A stretch of DNA of 64,000 nucleotides from Phycisphaerales bacterium. GTDB lineage: Bacteria > Planctomycetota > Phycisphaerae > Phycisphaerales > UBA1924. Positions 19,249 to 27,419 of this stretch are shown here, piece by piece (the stretch's first letter is position 1; every line of letters begins with the position of its first letter). A program made the position numbers and the translations under genes. Where the stretch lies: the NCBI GenBank assembly GCA_947459215.1, contig CANHCQ010000012.1:37910-101909 (forward strand), given 5' to 3'. The notes beneath the pieces are model-generated. The model saw only the letters and a program-made list of their open reading frames with translations. It did no database searches and was not told the DNA's origin.

Positions 19249-21036
19249 TCAAGCCGACTGGCGCAGCCGCGCCGTGGCGGAGTTTTCGGACACCACGAAC
19301 ACCTCGCTGCCGGCAAGCTGCGTCGGCGACTCGCGCTGCCAACGGTCCCAGATGCGGTACAGCATGTGGGCCGATGCCACCCAACGGCTCGCGTCCGGCA
19401 CCAGCACGATCCGCAGCCGCGGCGAGATCAACCCCGCTCCGTTCGACTCGCTGATGATCTCTTCCTCGGCCTGGTCGAACGCCGCCGCAAAGCTGCGCAG
19501 CGGCTGATCCAGCACGCCCGCCGGCGCCGTGGCGAGGAAGCGATCGTCGCCCAGATGCGCGAAGTAGATTTCCGAGCCGAGCGGCCCGATCACGCGCCGG
19601 AAGGTCTCGACCACGCGACGCAGGAGTTCATCGCCGAGTTCATAGCCCATGCGCTCGTTGTAGGTCGAGAACGCGCGGACGTCGATCATCGCCGCGTCGT
19701 GCGTTCGGGCGAGCCGCAGCGTCGCCTCGTCGGCACTGGGAGGCGTGGGGGCATTGCGGAACAGTCGCGAAAGGTACTCGTCGGCCAGCACACGACCCGG
19801 CAGGCCCGTCAGCGGGGCGATGCGAAGCTGCACGTCACGGGTCAGGTCCGCCGCGGCGTGCAAGAGATCGCCCACCGACACGATGCCCGACACGCCGTTC
19901 TCGTCGGCAACAACCAGCGGCGTGCCGACCTGACGCTCCTCACGCGAACTCGCCAGCTCGAGCGCATCGGGAATGGTCGTCGTCGGCGCCGTGATCGCAA
20001 CCTCGGGCTCGAGCACAAAGCCGATCTGCTGCCCCGCACGTGCGTCCGCCGCCGTCCGCAGGATCGTCTCGCGATCGCACCAGCCCACGGGTCGCTCACC
20101 ATCGACCACAACCACGCCGGAGATGTGCAGGTCACGCAGCACCGCGGCGGCGACGTCGCTGAGGATGCGTTTCGCGTCCACGCAGATGACCGGACGCACG
20201 AAACGGCCGACGGTGACGACACGCCGATCGGGCTGCTGGCCCATCGGGCCGCCGACCTTCTGCTGCTGGATGAAGCGAACCACCTCGGGCGCAATGGTCT
20301 GATCCCGCGTTCCCGGGCGGCCGAGCAGATAGCCCTGCCCGTACACCACGCCAAGGTCCATGAGCGTTGCGAGTTCTTCGTTCTGCTCGATCCCCTCGGC
20401 GATGAGCTTCACGCCACTGAGCGTGGCGAAGCGAAGGAAGAAGCGGATGAGGTTCTGCCGCACGCGATCGCGGTGGATGCCCTCGATCAGCTCGCGGTCC
20501 AGCTTGAGCCAATGCGGCCGCAGAGCCATGATGCGGTTCAGGCCGCTGGTGCCAGCGCCGACATCGTCGATGGCCACCTCAAAGCCCGCGGCCTTCACCA
20601 GTCGCACCTGCTCGTCGAGCCCGGCGATGTGCTGCTGATCGGAGCGTTCGGTGATCTCGAGCACCACGCGGCTGGGTGTCAGGCCCGGCGTGTTCTTCAC
20701 CAGCGTCGTGATCGCCTGGCTGAAGCGAGAATCCGAAAAGACCTGCGGCGTGGTGTTCAGGAACAACTTGGTCCCGCCGTGCCACTGGGAGGCAGCCTCA
20801 AGCGACACCGCGCGGGTGCGACCTTCCAGGTCCCACAACGTGCCCGACTTCTCGGCCGCGTCGAACAGCTCACCGGGATTGGTGAAGGCCGAGCCGCGGG
20901 CGAGACGCGTCAACGTCTCGAAGCCCGCGATCTCGCCGCAACGAAGATCGACGATCGGCTGGAACGCGGCCTGCAAGCCGTCGCTCTTCAGCGTCGCTTC
21001 GATCTTCTCGCGCAGAGTTGGGTTCTCACCCGCCAT
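19249..21036 (-). CDS. EAL - CBS - GGDEF-like signalling protein
   Basis: A 595-residue soluble protein with three parts. Residues 1-240 are an EAL domain. The signature itself reads FETLTRL instead of EAL/EVL, but the other metal and substrate residues appear present: NTTPQVF, LEITERS, AIDDVGAG, KLDRELI, IAEGIEQNEE and GQGYLLGRP. Residues about 265-400 look like a CBS pair (ISGVVVVDGERPVGWCDRE, VSGIVSVGDLLHAA). Residues about 420-590 resemble a GGDEF fold, but the signature is HLGDDRF, so cyclase activity is unlikely. This fits either a c-di-GMP phosphodiesterase or an effector. The start at 21036 (MAGENPTLREK) is chosen over one 16 codons earlier because of the Arg-rich upstream part. Confidence 0.87.
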   Translation of the reverse strand: MAGENPTLREKIEATLKSDGLQAAFQPIVDLRCGEIAGFETLTRLARGSAFTNPGELFDAAEKSGTLWDLEGRTRAVSLEAASQWHGGTKLFLNTTPQVFSDSRFSQAITTLVKNTPGLTPSRVVLEITERSDQQHIAGLDEQVRLVKAAGFEVAIDDVGAGTSGLNRIMALRPHWLKLDRELIEGIHRDRVRQNLIRFFLRFATLSGVKLIAEGIEQNEELATLMDLGVVYGQGYLLGRPGTRDQTIAPEVVRFIQQQKVGGPMGQQPDRRVVTVGRFVRPVICVDAKRILSDVAAAVLRDLHISGVVVVDGERPVGWCDRETILRTAADARAGQQIGFVLEPEVAITAPTTTIPDALELASSREERQVGTPLVVADENGVSGIVSVGDLLHAAADLTRDVQLRIAPLTGLPGRVLADEYLSRLFRNAPTPPSADEATLRLARTHDAAMIDVRAFSTYNERMGYELGDELLRRVVETFRRVIGPLGSEIYFAHLGDDRFLATAPAGVLDQPLRSFAAAFDQAEEEIISESNGAGLISPRLRIVLVPDASRWVASAHMLYRIWDRWQRESPTQLAGSEVFVVSENSATARLRQSA

Positions 21037-21346
21037 CGGCTCTCCTCGCCGGGCGACGTGCGTCACGCGGCATCCACCTTTCATCGGAAGCCCAGACCAC
21101 CGGAACGCGTCACCACCAACCCAAGAGCCCGCACCCGCACCGATTGCGCCTGCCCCTCCGGTTGCGCGGGCGAGTTACAGGGTTTTCCGGATCAGAACTC
21201 GGACGATGAGGGCCAGAGAGGCGAGATAGCGGACGTTCGACGTCGGCTTTTGGATGGCGGATGTACGAGGCACGCCCGCTCGTGCCGGTCTTTCCCATCC
21301 GACAGGCCACATCCGAAATCCGACATCGCGGCTACCATCTCGCCGC
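21037..21346. other. Intergenic region between the EAL protein and nuoA
   Basis: 310 bases between divergent genes. I see no gene; it must hold both promoters, but no clear hexamer pair stands out. Around 21230-21330 there are two imperfect copies of a short GATGxxxGACATC-like pattern of no clear meaning. Confidence 0.5.
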
Positions 21347-21742
21347 ATGAAGCTCTTTGCGACAACGGACCTGTCCAGCTACCTGCCGATCCTGCTCATC
21401 GTGCTAATGGCGATCACCTTCGGCGTGATGAACGTGGTGGGCTCGATCGTGCTCGGCCCCAAGCGCCAGGGCCGCGTGAAGAGCCAGTCGTACGAGTCGG
21501 GCATGAACCCGATCGGCACCGCCCGCAAGCGGTTCAACGTGCGGTTCTACCTGATCGCGATGGTCTTCCTGGTCTTCGACGTCGAGATCGTCTTCCTGTA
21601 CCCCTGGGCGACCACCTTCCCCAACATCGCCCCGATGAGCAACGAGGGCCTGATCTGGCTCGGCCGCATCTTCTTCTTCCTGTTCACGACCGTAGTGGCC
21701 TACGTCTATGGCTACCGCAAGGGCGTCTTCCAGTTTGACTGA
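21347..21742 (+). CDS. nuoA: NADH-quinone oxidoreductase subunit A
   Basis: The small membrane subunit of respiratory complex I. The 131-residue product has three transmembrane helices (YLPILLIVLMAITFGVMN, FYLIAMVFLVFDVEIVFLYP, IFFFLFTTVVAYVYGYRKG) and the family signature YESGMNPIGTARKRFNVRFY with the conserved FDVEIVFLYPWA. Start at 21347 (MKLFATTDL); no good ribosome binding site is seen. It stands alone: the gene after it is on the opposite strand and nuoB is not adjacent, which is unusual because nuoA normally leads the nuo operon. A hairpin with a T-rich tail follows. Confidence 0.95.
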   Translation: MKLFATTDLSSYLPILLIVLMAITFGVMNVVGSIVLGPKRQGRVKSQSYESGMNPIGTARKRFNVRFYLIAMVFLVFDVEIVFLYPWATTFPNIAPMSNEGLIWLGRIFFFLFTTVVAYVYGYRKGVFQFD

Positions 21743-21777
21743 GGCCCAGCGTCGCACAGCAAGCACACCGCAACGAG

Positions 21778-21807
21778 GACCGGCCGACGGCCGGTCTTTT
21801 CTTTTTC
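21778..21807 (+). terminator. Family A palindrome acting as nuoA terminator
   Basis: GACCGGCC-GAC-GGCCGGTC (21778-21796) followed by TTTTCTTTTTC. It is 36 bases after the nuoA stop. This is the family A copy with the clearest intrinsic-terminator form. Confidence 0.8.
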
Positions 21808-21870
21808 GGCGTGGCCGCTGACGAAGGAAGACCCCAACCCCGGGCTCGCGAGGCATGGGGCCTTGGCGTC

Positions 21871-23229
21871 TTACCTTCTTTCGAGCACCAACGCCGTCTG
21901 ATCGTCGCCCGGCTTCGCAGTCCCTATGTGGGCCCGGATCGCGTCGTCGAGCGTTCGCAGGACCGCATCCGGCTCGGACGGCGGCGAAGGCGCGGCCTGC
22001 ATCGCTCGCGCCACCCGGGACACGCCGAACAGCTCGTTTGTCGGCGACATCGCCTCGCTGATGCCGTCGGTGTACAGCAGCACCCGCTCGCCAGGAGCGA
22101 ACTGCCGCGTGGTCACGCTCGATCCGATCGTGTCGAGGATGCCCAGGGGCGGCCCTCCATCCAACTCCAGTTCACGCACGCCGTCCGCACCGTGCACCAG
22201 CGGCGGCGGATGGCCGGCACCGGCAAACTCGAGCGTGCCCGCCTCCGCGTCGTACACACCCGCGAGCGCGGTCACGAACGAGCTGCCGATGCGGCGTGCG
22301 AACAGGCGGCGGTTGAGTTCCTCGAGGAGCCGATCGGGCGACGGCAGCTCGGCCATATTGCGCAGCACCGTGTGCAGCATCGATACCACCACAGCCGCCG
22401 AAGGGCCGTGCCCGGACGCGTCAGCGATAAGGAACCCGAAGCGTTTGCGACCGCCGGCCGGATCGGGGAAGATGTCGTAATAGTCGCCCCCAGCGCGGTC
22501 GAACGTCGCATATGCCGCCGCAACCTTCACGTTGGGGATCTGCGGAACCTCCTGAGGGAGGAGGCTCCGCTGGATCTCGGCGATCTGATCGATCTCGGCC
22601 TGGATGTACGCGGTCGCTTCGCGGAGGCTCTTGGCGATGTTCAGGTTGCGGATCACCACGCCGACGAGGTTGGCCTGCAGCACCACCGTCTCAAGCAGCT
22701 CCATCGTCCATCGATCCTGCGGCGTGTCCATCAGGATCAGATGGTCGGCGGGCTGCGACTTCTCGGGCAACGGCGTCGAAACCAGCGAGCGGTACCCACG
22801 GGTCCATTCGCCGAAGACACTGTCGGGAGCTCCGTCCAGCCTGGCCATCTGCGGCGAGTCTTGCGCGGTGATGAGGCCGACCAGACCGCCAGCACGGACG
22901 GGAGCAGCGTTCACCTGCCCCTCGTGCAGCACCGGCGGCACGAGTTCCACGCCATCGGGAGTGCGCCAGCGGGTGATCCGGTACGTGCCTGGCGGACAAT
23001 CCCGCGTCCGCACCATCACCATGCACGAGCGGCCGCGGATGCGTCCCATCGCCTCGGCGAACTCGTTGATGATGCCGTGATCGTGGGTCTGTTTGAAGAG
23101 TTTGTGCGTGAGATTGAGCAGCAGCGGCAGACGCTGATTGCCCGCGAGTTCCGCCAGACGGACACCCGGCATCGCGTCCGTGTTGGCGTATGTCGGCGTT
23201 GGAATCGGCTCGGCGGGCAAGGCAAACAT
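21871..23229 (-). CDS. RsbU-like PP2C (SpoIIE-type) serine phosphatase
   Basis: A 452-residue protein with an N-terminal GAF-like sensory half (about 30-200, with RTRDCPPGTYRITRW and LVSTPLPEKSQPADHLILMD). A coiled helix follows (SLREATAYIQAEIDQIAEIQ), leading to the SpoIIE phosphatase domain from residue 230 on. The metal-binding aspartates are visible in DRAGGDYYDIF and IADASGHGPSAAVV, with GAGHPPPL, LYTDGISEA and a final KPGDDQTALVL. Such phosphatases dephosphorylate STAS anti-anti-sigma factors in partner-switching pathways; no STAS or RsbW gene is in the window. The start at 23229 (MFALPAEP) is chosen because earlier codons are Arg/Gly-rich. It is divergent from the carboxypeptidase gene. 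Confidence 0.88.
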   Translation of the reverse strand: MFALPAEPIPTPTYANTDAMPGVRLAELAGNQRLPLLLNLTHKLFKQTHDHGIINEFAEAMGRIRGRSCMVMVRTRDCPPGTYRITRWRTPDGVELVPPVLHEGQVNAAPVRAGGLVGLITAQDSPQMARLDGAPDSVFGEWTRGYRSLVSTPLPEKSQPADHLILMDTPQDRWTMELLETVVLQANLVGVVIRNLNIAKSLREATAYIQAEIDQIAEIQRSLLPQEVPQIPNVKVAAAYATFDRAGGDYYDIFPDPAGGRKRFGFLIADASGHGPSAAVVVSMLHTVLRNMAELPSPDRLLEELNRRLFARRIGSSFVTALAGVYDAEAGTLEFAGAGHPPPLVHGADGVRELELDGGPPLGILDTIGSSVTTRQFAPGERVLLYTDGISEAMSPTNELFGVSRVARAMQAAPSPPSEPDAVLRTLDDAIRAHIGTAKPGDDQTALVLERR

Positions 23230-23419
23230 CTCCGGCCGCGGCACCGTAAACTGCCGAGGGAAGGTGTGGGAGGCGTCGCAGTGTATTCGACGCCGAAGCG
23301 TCACCCGCTGCCAACTGGGCTGGGGTGCCGCGACGCCCGCACCGCGCAACACCGGCCCCCTCGCTCGCTCGTTCTTCCCCTGCCCCTCTGCTCCCCTGAC
23401 CCCCTCTTCCCCTCCCACC

Positions 23420-24943
23420 ATGTCCAACCACTATCCCCAACTCTGCACACTCGTTCGCCGCTCCGGCGTACTCGGTTCCATCGGCGCCCTGGTCTCGTGG
23501 GATCAGGAAACGTACATGCCGCCCGCTGGCGCCGCGTTCCGTTCCGAGCAACTCGGATTGCTCGCCGAACTGCATCACAAGCACGCGACGGATCCGAAGA
23601 TCGGCGATCTGATCGCCGCGTGCGAGGCCGACAAGGCGCTGCTCGCCAACGAGACCATCGCCGCCAACATCCGCGAGCTGCGTCGTGACTACGACCGGAT
23701 GACCAAGCTGCCCACCAGCCTCGTCTCCGAGCTTGCGACGACGACCAGCCAGGCGCAGGAAGCCTGGAAGCACGCCCGCCAGAACAGCGACTTCGCGGCG
23801 TTCGTGCCCAAGCTCGAACGCGTCGTCGAGTTGACGCGGCAGAAAGCGGACTGCTACGGCATTCCCGCCGGCGGCGAACGCTATGACGCGCTGCTCGATG
23901 AGTACGAGCCGGGCGCGAGCGCCAAGGAGATCGAGGCGACGTTTACGCCCCTGCGTGCGAAGCTCGCGGCGCTGATCCACAGCGTCGCCGCGTCCGGCAA
24001 GAAGCCCGACACGTCGATCCTGTCGGCACAGATCCCCGCGGACAAGCAGCACGCCTTCGGGCAGATGATCCTGAAGGCGATCACGTTCGATCTCGACGCC
24101 GGTCGCCTCGACGTCACCACCCATCCGTTCTGCAGCGGCGTCGCTCCCGGCGACACCCGCCTCACGACCCGCTACCGCGACGAGAAGTTCACCGACGCTC
24201 TCTACGGCACGCTGCACGAGGCTGGCCACGGGCTCTACGAGCAGGGTCTCCCCAAGGCCGGCTCGCCCGAGGGCCTGTTCGGTCAGCCCCTGAGCGAGGC
24301 GATCTCGCTGGGTATCCACGAGAGCCAGAGCCGCATGTGGGAGAACCTGGTCGGGCGCAGCCGCGAGTTCTGGGTGTGGGCCCTGCCGCACGCCAAGCAG
24401 TATTTCGGCGCTGCGATGGCGAACGTGACGCCCGACTCGATGTTCGCGGCGGTGAACACGACGACGCCAAGCCTGATCCGCGTCGAAGCCGACGAAGGCA
24501 CGTACAACATGCACGTGATGGTGCGATTCGAACTCGAGCGAGCTCTGCTCTCGGGCGCGATGAAGGTGAAGGACGTGCCGGGCGAGTGGAACCGTCGGTA
24601 CAAGGACTACCTCGGGATCGACGTCCCTGACGACCGGCGCGGCTGTTTGCAGGACGTGCACTGGTCCGCGGGCCTCATCGGCTACTTCCCGACGTACACG
24701 CTGGGGAACCTCTACGCCGCCCAGTTCTGGGAGACGATTGAGCAGGAGATCCCGGACGTCAAGGCCAAGATCAGCCGCGGCGAGTTCGCGCCGCTGCGAG
24801 AATGGCTCCGCACCAAGATCCACGTGCACGGCAAGCGTTATCGCGCCGCGGACCTGTGCAAACGCATCACCGGCAAGCCGCTGAGCGCTGAGCCGCTGCT
24901 GCGCTACCTGGGCGGCAAGACCAAGGCGGTCTACGGCGTATGA
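23420..24943 (+). CDS. Carboxypeptidase Taq (M32 metallopeptidase)
   Basis: A 507-residue zinc carboxypeptidase of family M32, the normal length. Key sites: LHEAGHGLYEQGLP (HEAGH, zinc ligands and catalytic Glu), a downstream IHESQSRMWENLVGRS giving the third ligand and the family's HES-x-W/E motif, and RDEKFTDALYGTLHEAG. The N-terminal IGALVSWDQETYMPPAG is the family start. It probably removes C-terminal residues from peptides in the cytoplasm. The ATG at 23420 follows a C-rich run without a clear ribosome binding site. The stop overlaps the serine dehydratase start (ATGA), so the two are translationally coupled. Confidence 0.95.
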   Translation: MSNHYPQLCTLVRRSGVLGSIGALVSWDQETYMPPAGAAFRSEQLGLLAELHHKHATDPKIGDLIAACEADKALLANETIAANIRELRRDYDRMTKLPTSLVSELATTTSQAQEAWKHARQNSDFAAFVPKLERVVELTRQKADCYGIPAGGERYDALLDEYEPGASAKEIEATFTPLRAKLAALIHSVAASGKKPDTSILSAQIPADKQHAFGQMILKAITFDLDAGRLDVTTHPFCSGVAPGDTRLTTRYRDEKFTDALYGTLHEAGHGLYEQGLPKAGSPEGLFGQPLSEAISLGIHESQSRMWENLVGRSREFWVWALPHAKQYFGAAMANVTPDSMFAAVNTTTPSLIRVEADEGTYNMHVMVRFELERALLSGAMKVKDVPGEWNRRYKDYLGIDVPDDRRGCLQDVHWSAGLIGYFPTYTLGNLYAAQFWETIEQEIPDVKAKISRGEFAPLREWLRTKIHVHGKRYRAADLCKRITGKPLSAEPLLRYLGGKTKAVYGV

Positions 24944-26514
24944 CGTCCGTTCCACTGCCAACGCTGCCTGCCCGCACGCCCAACGCGGCCGACAAGGAAC
25001 ACTCCGCCGTGGAAGCCATCTCCGTCTTCGACATCTTCAAGATCGGCGTCGGCCCCTCCAGCAGCCACACGATGGGCCCGTGGCGCGCGACACAACGGTT
25101 CCTAAAGGCCGTGGACGAGCGCGTGGGGCTGGCCAACGTCCAGCGCGTGCAGGTCGACCTCTTCGGCTCACTCGCCAAGACCGGCAAGGGCCACGGCACG
25201 GACCTCGCCGTCGTGCTCGCGCTCGCGGGCGAAGACCCGGTGACGTGCAAGGTCGAGGGCCTCACCGAACGGTTCCACGGGATCGTGCAGAGCAAGCGGC
25301 TGCGTCTCGATGGCAATCGCGAGATCACGTTCGACGCGGCCACCGACCTGCGCTTCCACATGGACCGGGCCCTGCCGTTCCATCCCAACGGGGTGACCTT
25401 CACAGCGTTCTCGAAGCCCACCAACCAGTGGGACCGGCCTCCGGCCGGTCTTCCCACCAGCGGCGCACCAAGCAACACATCAAGCATCAAGGCAGACTGG
25501 CCGGAGGCCAGTCCTACTGAGATCTGCGAAACCTACTACTCCGTTGGCGGCGGTTTCGTCGTGCAGGAGAACGAGGCGCCCACGGGCCACCGCGCCGTCG
25601 TGCTGCCGTTCCCCATCGAACATGCTTGCGAACTGCTCGCGTACTGCGAGAAGCATCGCTCCACCATCCCCCAGATCGTGCTCCGCAACGAGCTCGCATG
25701 GCGGGCCGAGAGCGATATCCGGCTCGACCTCTTGAAGATCTGGCGTGAGATGCACGCCTGCATCTGGCGCGGGTGCAACACCGACGGCATGCTGCCCGGC
25801 GGGCTCCACGTCGTCCGCCGTGCCGCGACAATCAGCCGCAAGATGCTGGAGGGCGACACGCCCAGCGGCATCGACGCGTGGACCAACGCCGTGAAGACCA
25901 GCGTGCGCGACTTCGAGCACATCCTGAAGTGGGTAAGCGCCTTCGCGCTGGCGGTCAACGAGGAAAACGCGTGCTTCGGGCGCGTTGTCACCGCCCCAAC
26001 CAACGGAGCCGCTGGCGTGATCCCGGCGGTGATGATGTACGCCCGCTGCTTCAAGGACATGAGCGACGACAAGACCATCGCGTTCATGCTCACTTCCGGC
26101 GAAGTCGGCAGCCTCTTCAAGAAGGGCGCGACGATCTCCGCCGCGATGGGCGGATGTCAGGCCGAGATCGGCGTCAGCAGCGCGATGGCCGCCGCGGGAT
26201 TGACGCAGGTCCTGGGCGGCACGCCCGGCCAGGTGCTGATGGCCGCGGAGATCGCGATGGAGCACCACCTGGGCATGACCTGCGACCCGATCGGCGGGCT
26301 GGTGCAGATCCCCTGCATCGAGCGCAACATCATGGGAGCGATCAAGGCGATCACCGCCGCCAACGTCGCCATGGAAAGCAACCCAGCAACCGCGAAGGTA
26401 AGCCTTGATCAGGTCATCGCCACGATGTGGCAGACGGCCAAGGACATGAGCACGAAGTACAAGGAAACCGCCGAGGGCGGGTTGGCGGTCGCCGTGACGA
26501 TCAGCGAGTGCTGA
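24940..26514 (+). CDS. sdaA: L-serine ammonia-lyase (iron-sulfur serine dehydratase)
   Basis: Converts L-serine to pyruvate and ammonia using a 4Fe-4S cluster. The 524-residue single-chain form has the N-terminal beta domain (SVFDIFKIGVGPSSSHTMGP) and the C-terminal alpha domain with the cluster cysteines in GGCQAEIGV, TCDPIGGLVQIPCIERN. CFGRVVTAPTNGAAGVIPAV is also conserved. It is about 60 residues longer than usual. Part of the excess is an insertion of roughly 30 residues (about 163-195) between HPNGVTFTAF and TYYSVGGGFVV. This stretch is encoded by DNA bounded by two family A palindromes and does not match the family. It starts inside the stop of the carboxypeptidase gene. Function may persist if the extra loop is exposed. 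Confidence 0.94.
   Translation: MTSVPLPTLPARTPNAADKEHSAVEAISVFDIFKIGVGPSSSHTMGPWRATQRFLKAVDERVGLANVQRVQVDLFGSLAKTGKGHGTDLAVVLALAGEDPVTCKVEGLTERFHGIVQSKRLRLDGNREITFDAATDLRFHMDRALPFHPNGVTFTAFSKPTNQWDRPPAGLPTSGAPSNTSSIKADWPEASPTEICETYYSVGGGFVVQENEAPTGHRAVVLPFPIEHACELLAYCEKHRSTIPQIVLRNELAWRAESDIRLDLLKIWREMHACIWRGCNTDGMLPGGLHVVRRAATISRKMLEGDTPSGIDAWTNAVKTSVRDFEHILKWVSAFALAVNEENACFGRVVTAPTNGAAGVIPAVMMYARCFKDMSDDKTIAFMLTSGEVGSLFKKGATISAAMGGCQAEIGVSSAMAAAGLTQVLGGTPGQVLMAAEIAMEHHLGMTCDPIGGLVQIPCIERNIMGAIKAITAANVAMESNPATAKVSLDQVIATMWQTAKDMSTKYKETAEGGLAVAVTISEC
25432..25513. repeat. Two family A palindromes inside sdaA
   Basis: GACCGGCC-TCC-GGCCGGTC at 25432-25450 and GACTGGCC-GGA-GGCCAGTC at 25495-25513 bound a 44-base spacer. 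The spacer and the two palindromes keep the sdaA frame. Together they encode an extra segment not expected in the enzyme family. Confidence 0.85.
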
Positions 26515-26548
26515 ACATCCGCGAGGCCTGCCGCGGCGAACCTTTACC

Positions 26549-26974
26549 ATGCATCAGCCCCGCTACTGCTGCGCCATTCTCGTCGACTCGCGCGGCAACC
26601 TCGTGCTTGAACGCCGCTGCCCTCACGACCCAATCGCCGGGGGCATGCTCGCGTGCTTCGGCGGCGGACGCGAGGCCGACGAAACCCCCGAAGACACCAT
26701 TCGCCGCGAACTGCGTGAAGAACTCGGCTTCGCCCCAGAACCTTTCGGCCGCGACGCCGTCGCGTTCGTGCTCCACACGCCGATGGGTGAAGCCTGGTTT
26801 TACAAACTCCGCGGCCCGGAACGTGGCGAAGCCAGCGCCGTCGAGCCCGGCTGCGGCGTGGAATGGATCGCCGAATCCATCCTGATTGAGCGTCACGAGC
26901 ACGAACTGGCCGCGTGGCACCGCGTGATGTTCCGGGCCCGATCCGCGGGCGAGCACACCGCGATCGCGGAGTAA
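26549..26974 (+). CDS. NUDIX hydrolase
   Basis: A 141-residue pyrophosphohydrolase. The Nudix box runs from GGGREADETPEDTIRREL to REELGF (GX5EX7REXXEEXG) at residues 38-60, with all metal-binding glutamates. CCAILVDSRGNLVLERR precedes it as the usual strand. The C-terminal RHEHELAAWHRVMFRA is helical. The substrate (a nucleoside diphosphate derivative) cannot be told. It starts 34 bases after sdaA and may be cotranscribed with it. The hairpin at 26985-27020 probably ends the transcript. Confidence 0.9.
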   Translation: MHQPRYCCAILVDSRGNLVLERRCPHDPIAGGMLACFGGGREADETPEDTIRRELREELGFAPEPFGRDAVAFVLHTPMGEAWFYKLRGPERGEASAVEPGCGVEWIAESILIERHEHELAAWHRVMFRARSAGEHTAIAE

Positions 26975-26984
26975 GTTGCCCGCG

Positions 26985-27020
26985 AAGGCCCCACTACCCG
27001 TGCGTGCGTGATGGGGCCTT
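26985..27020. terminator. Family B hairpin after the NUDIX gene
   Basis: AAGGCCCCA (26985-26993) pairs with TGGGGCCTT (27012-27020), a 9-bp stem, 10 bases past the stop. There is no T run. Confidence 0.55.
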
Positions 27021-27206
27021 GCAACGCTGGCCGTCCGACCGCAGTGCCCGCCCGCTCTGCCCCAAATCGCCCCGCCCGCCACAAGCCAATCGGGTGCCGC
27101 GATCGCGCGTCGCCCACGCCGCTCAATTGCCTCACCACGCGGAGGGTCCGAAAGCCTTGAGAAGAATCGCATGGCATCCTCGCCATGCAATCATCCCCCC
27201 CACCCC

Positions 27207-27234
27207 TTGACGCCCGCCGGGGAGCGTCTACCCT
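27207..27234 (+). promoter_or_regulatory. Candidate promoter of tRNA-Phe
   Basis: TTGACG at 27207-27212 and TACCCT at 27229-27234 are separated by 16 bases and lie 16 bases before the tRNA 5' end. This fits a sigma-70-type stable-RNA promoter. Confidence 0.5.
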
Positions 27235-27250
27235 TCCGCCTACCTGTTGA

Positions 27251-27323
27251 GGGCAGATAGCTCAATCGGTAGAGCACAGCATTGAAAATGCTGGGGTTGC
27301 CGGTTCAAGTCCGGCTCTGCCCA
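27251..27323 (+). tRNA. tRNA-Phe (GAA)
   Basis: A full cloverleaf can be drawn: acceptor GGGCAGA/TCTGCCC, D-arm GCTC...GAGC with AATCGGTA loop, anticodon stem CAGCA/TGCTG with loop TTGAAAA (anticodon GAA at 27284-27286), variable GGGTT, and T-arm GCCGG-TTCAAGT-CCGGC. The discriminator is A. CCA is not encoded and must be added. It is a single gene with its own promoter and terminator. Confidence 0.97.
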
Positions 27324-27333
27324 TTCGCGCAAG

Positions 27334-27355
27334 CCCGCCGGAACGGCGGGTTTTT
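27334..27355 (+). terminator. Intrinsic terminator of tRNA-Phe
   Basis: CCCGCCG-GAA-CGGCGGG followed by TTTTT, starting 10 bases after the tRNA. A textbook rho-independent terminator. Confidence 0.93.
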
Positions 27356-27419
27356 CGTTGGCTGTTCGGTTGCGACGCCGGTTCGGTGAGCGATGCCGCT
27401 CCGCGTGCTATAAAGCCGT

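Noticed and set aside
18499..21738. A 1079-codon open frame on the plus strand
   Set aside because: It runs antisense through two real genes and then shares DNA with nuoA in another frame; Arg/Pro/His-rich, no motif.
22691..24961. A 756-codon minus-strand frame antisense to the carboxypeptidase
   Set aside because: No recognisable domain; overlaps two well-supported genes.
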